Source: Lysobacter sp. K5869 (lineage in GTDB: Bacteria > Pseudomonadota > Gammaproteobacteria > Xanthomonadales > Xanthomonadaceae). Taken from it: a stretch of DNA of 64,000 bases. Below are positions 37,930 through 45,691 of this stretch, one piece after another (positions within the stretch are counted from its first letter, which is position 1; each line of letters starts with the position of its first letter). The position numbers and the translations under genes were made by a program. A model generated the notes under the pieces. The model searched no databases. It was not told the DNA's origin and was given only the letters and a program-made list of their open reading frames with translations. Where the stretch lies: positions 1,527,001 to 1,591,000 of the forward strand of contig NZ_CP072597.1 in the NCBI RefSeq assembly GCF_018847975.1. The letters are read 5' to 3'.

Positions 37930-40347
37930 ATGAACAAGCTTGCTACGAAGAAGTTCGCCGTGCTCGGTCTGGCCGCGGCGTGCGCCGCGGGATTGCTGTG
38001 GATGCGGCAGGAAGCGCGGCCGCCGGCCGCGGCGGGTTTGGCCGCATCGGATTCGTCCGCGCAGGCGTCGGGCAGCGTGCCGGCGCCGACGATGCGGCCG
38101 GCCTCGCTGGTCGCGCCGACGCCGCTCAACCGCGCGCAAGCCAAGCTCGGCAGCGGCCAGTTGCTGGCGGCGGTGCAGTCGTTCGCGCAGGATTCGGCGG
38201 CCGCGTCGTCGTCCGCCGCCGCGCCGGGCGCGAACGCTTCAGGCGCCCACGGCCGCGGCGCGGCGCGCGCGGCCGGCAACGTCGCCGCGCAGATCGCTGC
38301 GCTCGACCGGGTCGGCATTCCGGCGCGCTTCCGCGACGGCGAGAAGGTCAAGGTCAACGTCGATCTGGCCCTCACCCACGACGAAGTCAGCAACCCGGTC
38401 CTGCTCGACCGCGCCACCGCCGCGCTGCGCGAAACCCTGCGCGGCGCCGGCGTGCAGGCCCAGCAGATCAACGGTTCGCCGAGCCTGGAAGCCGCGGTGC
38501 CGCTGGCGCAGTTGGAGTGGGTGGCCGGGCTCGCGCCGGTGGCGCAGATCTCGCTGATGGCGATGACCACCACCGCCGCGTTCAGCGACGGCGCCACCGC
38601 CAGCGACATCGATCGGCTGCGTTCGCTCGGCAACTACGACCAGCTGGCGCAGGCGCTGCGCCGCGACCTGCGCGGCGAAGGGCTGACCATCGCCATCGTC
38701 GACCACTTCAACGACCTCAACGGCGCCGTGCAGGGGCTGCAAAACGCCGACGAGTGGCCCGCCAACAGCGACGACGCGCCGGGCAAGCTGACCCTGACCG
38801 CGTCCTCCAACGGCGTCTTCGGCTATCGCGGCATCGCCCACGGCAACGCGGTCACCGAGATCGCCTACGACATCGCGCCGGCGGCGAGCTTCCGTCTGTA
38901 CGACAACGTCGGCGTGGCCGATTGGGTCAGCGCGATCCAAGACGCGGCCAACCTCAACGCGCAGAACGTCGCCCAGGGCGAGCCGCGCGCGCAGGTCATC
39001 ACCGCTTCGCTGGGTTTCAACCTCAACGCGCCCGGCGACGGCACCGGCACCGGCAGCGATCTGCGCGGCTTGTACGAGGCCATCGACGCGGCCAAGCGCA
39101 ACGGCGCGATCGTGCTCAACGCCGCCGGCAACGAGGCGCAGAACCACTGGGACGGCGACAGCACCGGCGGCGCCGGCGCCAACGTGCTGCAGGACTTCGT
39201 GGTCGGCAACCGCGACGCCAACGGCGTGGAGATCGTCGAGAGCGTGAACCCGTTGACCATCGAAGGCCGCTACGACGGCTGCATCCCGGTCGGCGCCAAG
39301 AGCCAGAAGGACAAGGACACCTTCGAGTTCGACGTGTGGCTGGGCTGGAACGACTGGACCCGCGCCAACAACGTCACCGACGCCGACTACAAGGTCGAAC
39401 TGGTGCGCTGGGCCGACGCGGTGACCCGCCGCCAGGGCGGCCGCACCGTGGTGGTGACGCCGGCGCGTTGGGTCGCGGCGGCGCAGTCCGACGAGGCGCA
39501 GAACGGCGGCGCCGGCCAGCAGCCGCTGGAGTTCATTTCCTATCAGGCGCCGGCCGCCGACAAGACCACGGCGTGCGACGCGCAGGGCTTCAGCACGGCG
39601 CGCTTCGCCGGCGGCGGCAAGTTCGGCGTGCGCATCACCCGCAAGACCGCGGGCGCGGCCAATTTCCTGCGGCTGATGAACTCCGGCTACAACTTCGGCT
39701 ACGGCCAGACCGAGCGCTCGCTGATCCATCCGGCCGATTCGGCCAGCGTGGTGACGGTGGCGGCGCTGGATGCGGCGACCTCGAACCTGGAGGACTACAG
39801 CTCGCGCGGCCCGGTGCTCGCCGACGGCGGTGCGCGCCCGAACGGGCAGGCCGCGGGCAACGCCAAGCCCGACCTCGCCAACTTCGCCAACGTCGACACC
39901 GTTTCGTACGGCGACAACGAGTTCAACGGCACCTCCTCGGCGACGCCGCACGTGGCCGCGCTGGCGCTGCTGGGCCTGCAGCATCAGCGACAGCTCACCA
40001 ACGCCACCGTGCCGGCGCCGTTGCCGGCGGGCGCGACCCAGGCGCAGAAGGATGCGCGCGCGGCCTTGCTGAAGCAGCGCAACGTCGCCTTGGCCGACGC
40101 CACCTACGACTCGCTGGTCTACGTCGCCAGCACCGGCGGCAACGACCTCGGGCCGGTCGGCTTCGACGCCAGCTACGGCAATGGGCGGCTGAAGTTCCAT
40201 GCGAACTCCGAGTCGTGCTTCCTGTCGGCGCTGTACGACGCGCAGTACCGCTCGCTGTTGCCGGCGCAGGCCAATCCGTTGCCGGCCGGACAGAAGAGCT
40301 ACGAGCAATTGCTCGCCGAAAGCAGCGCGGCCTGCTCGGCGCAGTAA
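37930..40347 (+). CDS. Subtilisin-like serine peptidase with large insertion, paralogue 1
   Basis: An 805-residue predicted exported S8 peptidase. An N-terminal hydrophobic segment (10-25) acts as signal or anchor, without a clear cleavage site. A low-complexity linker leads to a propeptide-like domain (about 115-210, ending PLAQLEWVAGLAPVAQISL). The S8 catalytic residues are Asp258 (IAIVDHF), His304 (AHGNAV), oxyanion Asn401 (NAAGN) and Ser669 (GTSSATPH). Between Asn401 and the DSASVVTVAAL strand sits about 180 extra residues with WLGWNDW and Cys451/Cys549; another Cys pair (763, 802) closes the C-terminal region. The same layout recurs in the paralogues at 40856, 48008 and 50939. The natural substrate is unknown. 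Confidence 0.85.
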   Translation: MNKLATKKFAVLGLAAACAAGLLWMRQEARPPAAAGLAASDSSAQASGSVPAPTMRPASLVAPTPLNRAQAKLGSGQLLAAVQSFAQDSAAASSSAAAPGANASGAHGRGAARAAGNVAAQIAALDRVGIPARFRDGEKVKVNVDLALTHDEVSNPVLLDRATAALRETLRGAGVQAQQINGSPSLEAAVPLAQLEWVAGLAPVAQISLMAMTTTAAFSDGATASDIDRLRSLGNYDQLAQALRRDLRGEGLTIAIVDHFNDLNGAVQGLQNADEWPANSDDAPGKLTLTASSNGVFGYRGIAHGNAVTEIAYDIAPAASFRLYDNVGVADWVSAIQDAANLNAQNVAQGEPRAQVITASLGFNLNAPGDGTGTGSDLRGLYEAIDAAKRNGAIVLNAAGNEAQNHWDGDSTGGAGANVLQDFVVGNRDANGVEIVESVNPLTIEGRYDGCIPVGAKSQKDKDTFEFDVWLGWNDWTRANNVTDADYKVELVRWADAVTRRQGGRTVVVTPARWVAAAQSDEAQNGGAGQQPLEFISYQAPAADKTTACDAQGFSTARFAGGGKFGVRITRKTAGAANFLRLMNSGYNFGYGQTERSLIHPADSASVVTVAALDAATSNLEDYSSRGPVLADGGARPNGQAAGNAKPDLANFANVDTVSYGDNEFNGTSSATPHVAALALLGLQHQRQLTNATVPAPLPAGATQAQKDARAALLKQRNVALADATYDSLVYVASTGGNDLGPVGFDASYGNGRLKFHANSESCFLSALYDAQYRSLLPAQANPLPAGQKSYEQLLAESSAACSAQ

Positions 40348-40401
40348 ACGCGGGACGGTTCGCGGTTCGCGCCGCGCGGCATGCGGCGCGGGTTGCCCCC
40401 A

Positions 40402-40434
40402 AGGGCACTGGATGCGTTCCAGTGCCCTATTTTC
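40402..40434 (+). terminator. Terminator after subtilase paralogue 1
   Basis: AGGGCACTGGA and TTCCAGTGCCCT pair over about 11 bp with a short loop, followed by ATTTTCG. Confidence 0.75.
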
Positions 40435-40590
40435 GTTGCGAGCCCGTGCGCGAGATGGAGAGGGCGCCGCGACGGCTGCGTGCGCGGATGCATCGCGAGG
40501 TTCGCATTCGTCGCGCACGCGCCGGTTTGCATCGCCGCGTCGCGCGCGCGTCGATTGCGTTCCCGCACCGCATTCAGTTCGGCTGACAAG

Positions 40591-40855
40591 TGTGACCGCA
40601 ACGCACGAACGCGCTTTCCCCCTATCGCCGCTTCATGGCGATTCGTTCTTTAGGAACAGCGACACACGCGTAGGGTGATCGAACAGGGCGTGCGTTTGTG
40701 TCTGTGAGTGCACAAGAAACCTGACGTTCTGTGCGCTTGCCATCCACCGACTATTTCGTTCGCATCCCGGCCGCGAGGCCGGGCGCTGCGAAGCGGGCGA
40801 CTGCGCGCGTTCGGTCGGCGCCTGAGTCCGTTCATCCGCATACAGGAATCGGTTA
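40591..40855 (+). promoter_or_regulatory. Duplicated 265-bp leader of the second subtilase gene
   Basis: Partner of 37665-37929. The same hairpins occur at 40624-40642 (ATCGCC/GGCGAT followed by TTCTTTA), 40696-40715 (TTGTG/CACAA) and 40766-40783 (CCCGGCC/GGCCGGG). The last stem is a compensated version of ACCGGC/GCCGGT in the first copy. The sequence around the start codon (CAGGAATCGGTYRATGAACAA) is nearly identical. Confidence 0.7.
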
Positions 40856-43306
40856 ATGAACAAGCTTGCTACGAAGAAATTCGCCGTGCTCGGTTTGACT
40901 GCGGCGTGCGCCACCGCGCTGCTGTGGGCGGCGCAGGACGGCGCGCCCGCGCAGACGCTGTCGCGCGCCAATGCGCCGTCGCTCGGCGGCGCGCCGGCCG
41001 CGTCGGCATCGGGAACGGCGCCGGCGTCGTCCGCCGCGTCCGCGCCGACCGGCGGCGCGCAAGTGCGCGCGGTCGCCGCGGCCGCGCCGGTGCCGCACAC
41101 GCCGGCCCAGGCCAAGCTCGGCGCCGGGCAGTTGCTGCAAGCGCTGCAGTCCTTCGCTGCGGATCCCACCGCGCGCCGCGCCGCGGGCGCCAGCGCGCCG
41201 GGCAGCGCGGCGTACAGCGTCGCCACCGCCGCCGCGCAGATCGCCGCGCTCGACCGCGCCGGCATTCCCGCGCGCTATCGCGACGGCGAGCGGGTCAAGG
41301 TCAACGTCAATCTGGCGCTGAGCCAGGACACCATCGCCAACGCCAGCCTGCTCGACCGCGCCGCGACCTCGCTGCGCGAAACCCTGCGCGGCGCCGGCCT
41401 GCAAGTGGAGAAGATCAACGGCTCGCCGAGCCTGGAAGCGTTCGTGCCGCTGGCGCGGCTGGAGTGGGTGGCGGGCCTGCGCGACGTGGCGCAGATCTCG
41501 CTGCTGGCGATGCCGCGCACCGCCGCGTTCAGCGACGGCGCCACCGCCAGCAACATCGATCAGCTGCGCGCGCTGGGCAATTACGCCGGCCTCGACGCCG
41601 GCCTGCGCCGCGACCTCAAGGGCGAAGGCCTGACCATCGCCGTGTTCGATCAGTTCGCCGACACCGCCGGCGAGGTCAAGGCGCTGCAGGACGCCAACGA
41701 GTGGCCGAAGAACAGCGCCGCGGTCGCCGACAAGGTGACGTTGTTCAAGCCCGCCGCCGGCGCGTTCGGCTACACCAAGGTCAAGCACGGCAACGCCGTG
41801 GTCGAGATCGTCTACGACATCGCGCCGGAAGCGAAATTCCGCATCTACGACGCCGGCCAGACCGCCGACTGGGTCAAGGGCATCCAGGACGCGGCCAACC
41901 TCAACGCGCTCAACCAGCCGCAGGGCGAGCCGCGCGCGCAGGTGTTGACCGCCTCGCAAGGCATGTCGCTGTACGCGCCGGGCGACGGCACCGGCACCGG
42001 CAGCAACCTCAAGGGCTTGTACGACGCGATCGAGGCGGCCGCGCGCAACGGCGTGCTGATCCTCAACGCCGCCGGCAACGAAGCGCAGAAGCATTGGGAC
42101 GACGACAGCACCGCGGGCGCGGTCGCCAACACGCTGCAGGACTTCGTGGTCGGCAACCGCGACGCCAACGGCGCGCTCATCGCCGACAACATCAATCCGC
42201 TGCGCATCGACGGCTTCGGCGAATGCATTCCGGTCGGCGCGGTCTCGCAGGCCGATCAGAGCCTGATCGAAATCGACGTGTGGCTGGGCTGGAACGACTG
42301 GACCGGCGGCGCCAACACCACCGACGCCGACTACCGCCTGGAACTGGTGCGTTGGGCCGATGCGGTGACCCAGCGCCAGTGGGACTGGAACACCTGGAGC
42401 TACAAGACCGTGACGGTGACGCCGGCCGGTTGGGTCGCGGTGAGCCAATCCGACGAAGCGCAGAACGGCGGCGCCGGCCAGCAGCCGCTGGAGCGCGTGG
42501 TGCTCAATCCGGCCGCCAACACCAAGACCACGACCTGCGACGGCGTGTTCAACAACCGCTTCGCCGGCGGCGGCAAGTTCGGCGTGCGGATCGTGCGCAA
42601 GAGCGCGGGCGCGAGCAACTTCCTGCGCTTGATGAGCGGCGGCCTGCACAGCTTCCAGTACGGGCAGAACGAACGCTCGCTGGTGCATCCGGCCGACTCG
42701 GCCAGCGTGATCACGGTGGCGGCGCTGGACGCGGCGACCTCGAACCTGGAGAGCTACAGCTCGCGCGGCCCGGTGCTCGCCGCCGGCGGCGCGCGTCCGG
42801 CCGGGCAGGCCGCGGGCAACGCCAAGCCCGATCTGGCCAACTTCGCCAACGTCGACACCGTGTCCTACGGCGACAACCAGTTCAACGGCACCTCGTCGGC
42901 GACCCCGCACGTGGCCGCGCTGGCGCTGCTGGGCTTGCAGCATCAGCGTCAGCTGACCAACGCCACCGTGCCGGCGCCGCTGCCGGCGGGTGCGACCCAG
43001 GAGCAGAAGGACGCGCGCGCCGCGTTGTTGAAGCAGCGCAACATCGACTTGGCGGACGCCACTTACGACTCGCTGGTGTACGTGTCGAGCACCGGCGGCA
43101 ACGACCTGGGCGCGGCCGGTTTCGACAGCAGCTACGGCAACGGCCGCTTGAAGTTCCACGCGAACTCCGAGGCCTGCTTCTTGTCGTCGATCTACGACGC
43201 CAAGTACCGCGCGCTGCTGCCGGCGCAGGCGAACCCGCTGCCGGCGGGCCAGAAGAGCTACGACCAGTTGCGCACGGAGAACAGCGCGACTTGCGCCACT
43301 AAGTAA
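40856..43306 (+). CDS. Subtilisin-like serine peptidase with large insertion, paralogue 2
   Basis: An 816-residue close relative of the 37930 protein: same first residues (MNKLATKKFAVLGL), same domain order and same C-terminal architecture. Catalytic residues are Asp265 (IAVFDQF), His311 (KHGNAV), Asn408 (NAAGN) and Ser680 (GTSSATPH). The insertion carries Cys457 and Cys561; the C-terminal pair is Cys774 and Cys813. It adds a short Trp-rich stretch (RQWDWNTWSYK) absent from paralogue 1. It is preceded by a copy of the same leader, so the two genes arose by tandem duplication including control sequences. A strong terminator follows. Confidence 0.85.
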   Translation: MNKLATKKFAVLGLTAACATALLWAAQDGAPAQTLSRANAPSLGGAPAASASGTAPASSAASAPTGGAQVRAVAAAAPVPHTPAQAKLGAGQLLQALQSFAADPTARRAAGASAPGSAAYSVATAAAQIAALDRAGIPARYRDGERVKVNVNLALSQDTIANASLLDRAATSLRETLRGAGLQVEKINGSPSLEAFVPLARLEWVAGLRDVAQISLLAMPRTAAFSDGATASNIDQLRALGNYAGLDAGLRRDLKGEGLTIAVFDQFADTAGEVKALQDANEWPKNSAAVADKVTLFKPAAGAFGYTKVKHGNAVVEIVYDIAPEAKFRIYDAGQTADWVKGIQDAANLNALNQPQGEPRAQVLTASQGMSLYAPGDGTGTGSNLKGLYDAIEAAARNGVLILNAAGNEAQKHWDDDSTAGAVANTLQDFVVGNRDANGALIADNINPLRIDGFGECIPVGAVSQADQSLIEIDVWLGWNDWTGGANTTDADYRLELVRWADAVTQRQWDWNTWSYKTVTVTPAGWVAVSQSDEAQNGGAGQQPLERVVLNPAANTKTTTCDGVFNNRFAGGGKFGVRIVRKSAGASNFLRLMSGGLHSFQYGQNERSLVHPADSASVITVAALDAATSNLESYSSRGPVLAAGGARPAGQAAGNAKPDLANFANVDTVSYGDNQFNGTSSATPHVAALALLGLQHQRQLTNATVPAPLPAGATQEQKDARAALLKQRNIDLADATYDSLVYVSSTGGNDLGAAGFDSSYGNGRLKFHANSEACFLSSIYDAKYRALLPAQANPLPAGQKSYDQLRTENSATCATK

Positions 43307-43361
43307 CGCCATCGCGGATCGGCGGCGCGCGCCGTGCGCATGCGGCGCGGGCCGTCCCTGG

Positions 43362-43392
43362 GGCGCCGGACTTCGGTCCGGCGCCTTTTTTT
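43362..43392 (+). terminator. Rho-independent terminator after subtilase paralogue 2
   Basis: GGCGCCGGA and TCCGGCGCC pair around CTTCGG, followed by seven T residues. Confidence 0.92.
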
Positions 43393-43816
43393 GTGCGCGC
43401 GGTTGGTGCGCGCGTCCCGGTCGCCGTCGCTGCGGCGACGCGCGTTCGCGCACAACCGCGTTGCGATGCAACAGACCTCACCTACGCTCACCGTCGTTGG
43501 CGCGCTGCGCGCGCGCGGGCCGCATCGCCCCACAGGTTCATACGCAATCGCGGCCGCGCCGAGGACAAATGCGCCGCGCGATGTCGCGCTTGCGCGGTTT
43601 GCGCGGCTTCTGCCTTGCACGTCGCACTTTCGCCGCGCGTGCGCGCTTAGCGTGCGTTCCCGACGCGAAGCAGCCCGCGCACCGCCCGCCAGCCGACGTC
43701 GCCGCGCCCGCGCCCGCGTGCGTGCGCGCGCGGCCGCGCCGTCGGACGCGCCCGGGCCGCCTCGCCGCGCAGCGGAAACCTCCGCTGCGTCCATCGAGGA
43801 GCACGGGGACCCCGAC
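43393..43816. other. 424-bp spacer before the dehydrogenase operon
   Basis: No confident gene. An Arg-rich reading frame (about 43569-43840) looks like a GC-driven shadow. The operon promoter is expected here but no clear -35/-10 pair stands out. GAGGAG lies about 15 bp before the cytochrome start, with GGGGAC closer. Confidence 0.45.
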
Positions 43817-45175
43817 ATGCCGCAGATCTTCCGCACTTACCCGCACGCGCGTTCGCTGCCCTTGGCGGCGGCCGCGCTGGCGCTCGCGCTGGCCGCTTGC
43901 AGCGACGGCCGCGTGCGGTCCGAACCGTCCGGCGCGCAGCCGCGTCCGCAACAGGCGTGGAACGGCGGGCCGCCGCCGCCGCCGCTGAGTTCGACGATCC
44001 CGCTGGACGTCAGCGTGCCGCAGAGCAATCCGGACCTGCAGGATTTGCAAGACGATTTCGATCTGTTCTCGTGGCAGTCCTTCGTCGCGGTGAACTGGCC
44101 GGCCGGGCCCGACGGCAATCCGAACTCCGGCGCGACCATCGGCCCCGACGTGCCGACGGTGTGGGAGAACTGGAAGGAAAGCCGCGAGATCTTCCTGCCC
44201 GGCGGCGCGCCTCCGCCGCCGTGGGGCCAGGACACGCCGCCGCCGCCGGTGTGCAAGGACGTGGGCAACGCCACCTTGCGCCTGACTCAGGTCGGCAAGA
44301 CCCCGAACGTGCTCGACGAAAGCGGCGAGCCCTTCGAGACCGGCCCGTTGATCGATCAGAACGGCCAGTACGTGCGCTTCGCGATCCTGACCAATCAGAA
44401 CATGTTCGACAACATCGTCGCCAACGGCCTGTACAGCAAGGCGGGGCAGCAGAAGTTCGGCAAGCCGGCGAATTTCGCGCTGCCGGCGAACTCCAAGCAA
44501 GTCGGCGCGATCATGGTCAAGTCGGCGTGGAAGGTGCTCGGCGCCGGCGACGACGCCAAGCGCTTCCACACCGCCAAGGCGCTGGTCTATACCAATCCCG
44601 GCGAGCACGAAGGCGTGCAGGCGTCGTGCAAGCTGCAGACCGTCGGGCTGGTGGGGCTGCACATCGCGCACAAGACCCAGGGCGAGCCGCAATGGGTGTG
44701 GTCGAGCTTCGAGCACGTGGACAACGTGCCGACCCAGGGCGAGCCGATCGACAAGGCGCACTACAACTTCTACAACAAGAGTTGCACCACCTGCAAAGTC
44801 AACGAGCCGCCGCCGCGGCCGTGGAATCCGAACAACGCCTATACCCAGCCGACCCAGGTGATGCGGGTGATCCCGCTGACCGACTCGACCAAGCGGCTCA
44901 ACGCCACCTATCAGGCGCTGCTGAGCAAGAACTATCCGGGCACGGTCTGGGCCAACTACGAGCTGGTCAGCACGCAGTGGCCGACCAATCCGAAGAATCC
45001 GATCGATCCCACCGGCAATCCGGCGCCCGCGTTCCTCGCCAACACCACCTTGGAAACCTACATCCAGGGCCGCGTGCCGCAGGCATCGTCGAGCTGCATG
45101 GCCTGCCACAACAACGCGACCATGACCACCGGATTGACCTCGGACTTCACCTACCTGCTGCAGCGCGCGCAATAA
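43817..45175 (+). CDS. c-type cytochrome lipoprotein of a GMC dehydrogenase operon
   Basis: A 452-residue predicted lipoprotein with signal peptide and lipobox Cys28 (LALAACS). One canonical heme motif, CMACH at 427-431, lies near the C terminus. A second cysteine pair reads CTTCK at 323-327, which either binds nothing, forms a disulfide, or is a CXXCK-type site. The body has FSWQSFVAVNWP and a Pro-rich loop (APPPPWGQDTPPPP) but no fold I can name. It is followed 12 bp later by the small subunit and then the GMC flavoprotein, so it is the likely electron acceptor of that dehydrogenase on the periplasmic side. Confidence 0.8.
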   Translation: MPQIFRTYPHARSLPLAAAALALALAACSDGRVRSEPSGAQPRPQQAWNGGPPPPPLSSTIPLDVSVPQSNPDLQDLQDDFDLFSWQSFVAVNWPAGPDGNPNSGATIGPDVPTVWENWKESREIFLPGGAPPPPWGQDTPPPPVCKDVGNATLRLTQVGKTPNVLDESGEPFETGPLIDQNGQYVRFAILTNQNMFDNIVANGLYSKAGQQKFGKPANFALPANSKQVGAIMVKSAWKVLGAGDDAKRFHTAKALVYTNPGEHEGVQASCKLQTVGLVGLHIAHKTQGEPQWVWSSFEHVDNVPTQGEPIDKAHYNFYNKSCTTCKVNEPPPRPWNPNNAYTQPTQVMRVIPLTDSTKRLNATYQALLSKNYPGTVWANYELVSTQWPTNPKNPIDPTGNPAPAFLANTTLETYIQGRVPQASSSCMACHNNATMTTGLTSDFTYLLQRAQ

Positions 45176-45187
45176 GGGGACAGCGAC

Positions 45188-45691
45188 ATGGTGTTCGACT
45201 ACATGGATTACTTCGTCAGCATGAGCGTGGGCCTGACCGGCTTCAGCAGCGAGGCGATCGCCTCGCCGTTCGCTTCGATCGACATCAAGGCGGCGTATCT
45301 GGCGGCGTTCGAAGAGAATCTGCCTAGCGGCATGGCCGAGCAGATCCTGGAGCGGTACAAGACGCTGTTCGTGGCCGGCGGCAGCAAGCCCGGCAGCGAA
45401 GAGCAGATCGTCGGCCAGATGCTCGGCGGCAGCGGCACCAGCGCGGCGCAGGTGTTCGCGATGCGGCAGCTGATCTTCCTGTGGTACGCCGGCGCGTGGC
45501 CGACGGTGGCCGACACCGGCTCGCCGACCCACGGGCAGACCTTCAGCACGGTGCTCTCCGCCGACAGCTACACCCTGGGCTTGGTGTGGCGGGTGATGCA
45601 GTCGCATCCGATGGGCAGCACCACCTACAACTACGGTTACTGGGCCAGCGTCCCGGCGCCGCTGTCGGCCTATCTGGAGAATCCGGTATGA
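45188..45691 (+). CDS. Sorbitol-dehydrogenase-type small subunit (FAD-SLDH family)
   Basis: A 167-residue protein resembling the small subunits of membrane-bound FAD sorbitol, fructose and gluconate dehydrogenases. Matching features are the helical pattern FSSEAIASPFASIDIKAAYL and the C-terminal WRVMQSHPMGSTTYNYGYW. Those subunits usually carry a Tat signal that carries the flavoprotein across the membrane; none is present here. No extension is possible, because an in-frame stop (the cytochrome's own TAA) lies 12 bp upstream. AGGGGA precedes the ATG. Its TGA overlaps the ATG of the GMC gene (45688-45691). Confidence 0.8.
   Translation: MVFDYMDYFVSMSVGLTGFSSEAIASPFASIDIKAAYLAAFEENLPSGMAEQILERYKTLFVAGGSKPGSEEQIVGQMLGGSGTSAAQVFAMRQLIFLWYAGAWPTVADTGSPTHGQTFSTVLSADSYTLGLVWRVMQSHPMGSTTYNYGYWASVPAPLSAYLENPV

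Noticed and set aside
37930-38001. Lipobox in the subtilase N termini (LAAACA around Cys18)
   Set aside because: The -3 position is Ala and the hydrophobic stretch continues past the Cys, so a normal signal peptide or anchor is more likely than lipidation.
40853-43471. Long minus-strand frame opposite subtilase paralogue 2, and similar ones opposite the other copies
   Set aside because: Low-complexity composition without motifs, while the plus strand encodes a clear S8 protein with catalytic residues.
43569-43840. Possible small Arg-rich protein between subtilase 2 and the dehydrogenase operon
   Set aside because: No ribosome-binding site, extreme Arg/Ala/Pro content typical of off-frame GC-rich DNA, and no counterpart near the other copies.
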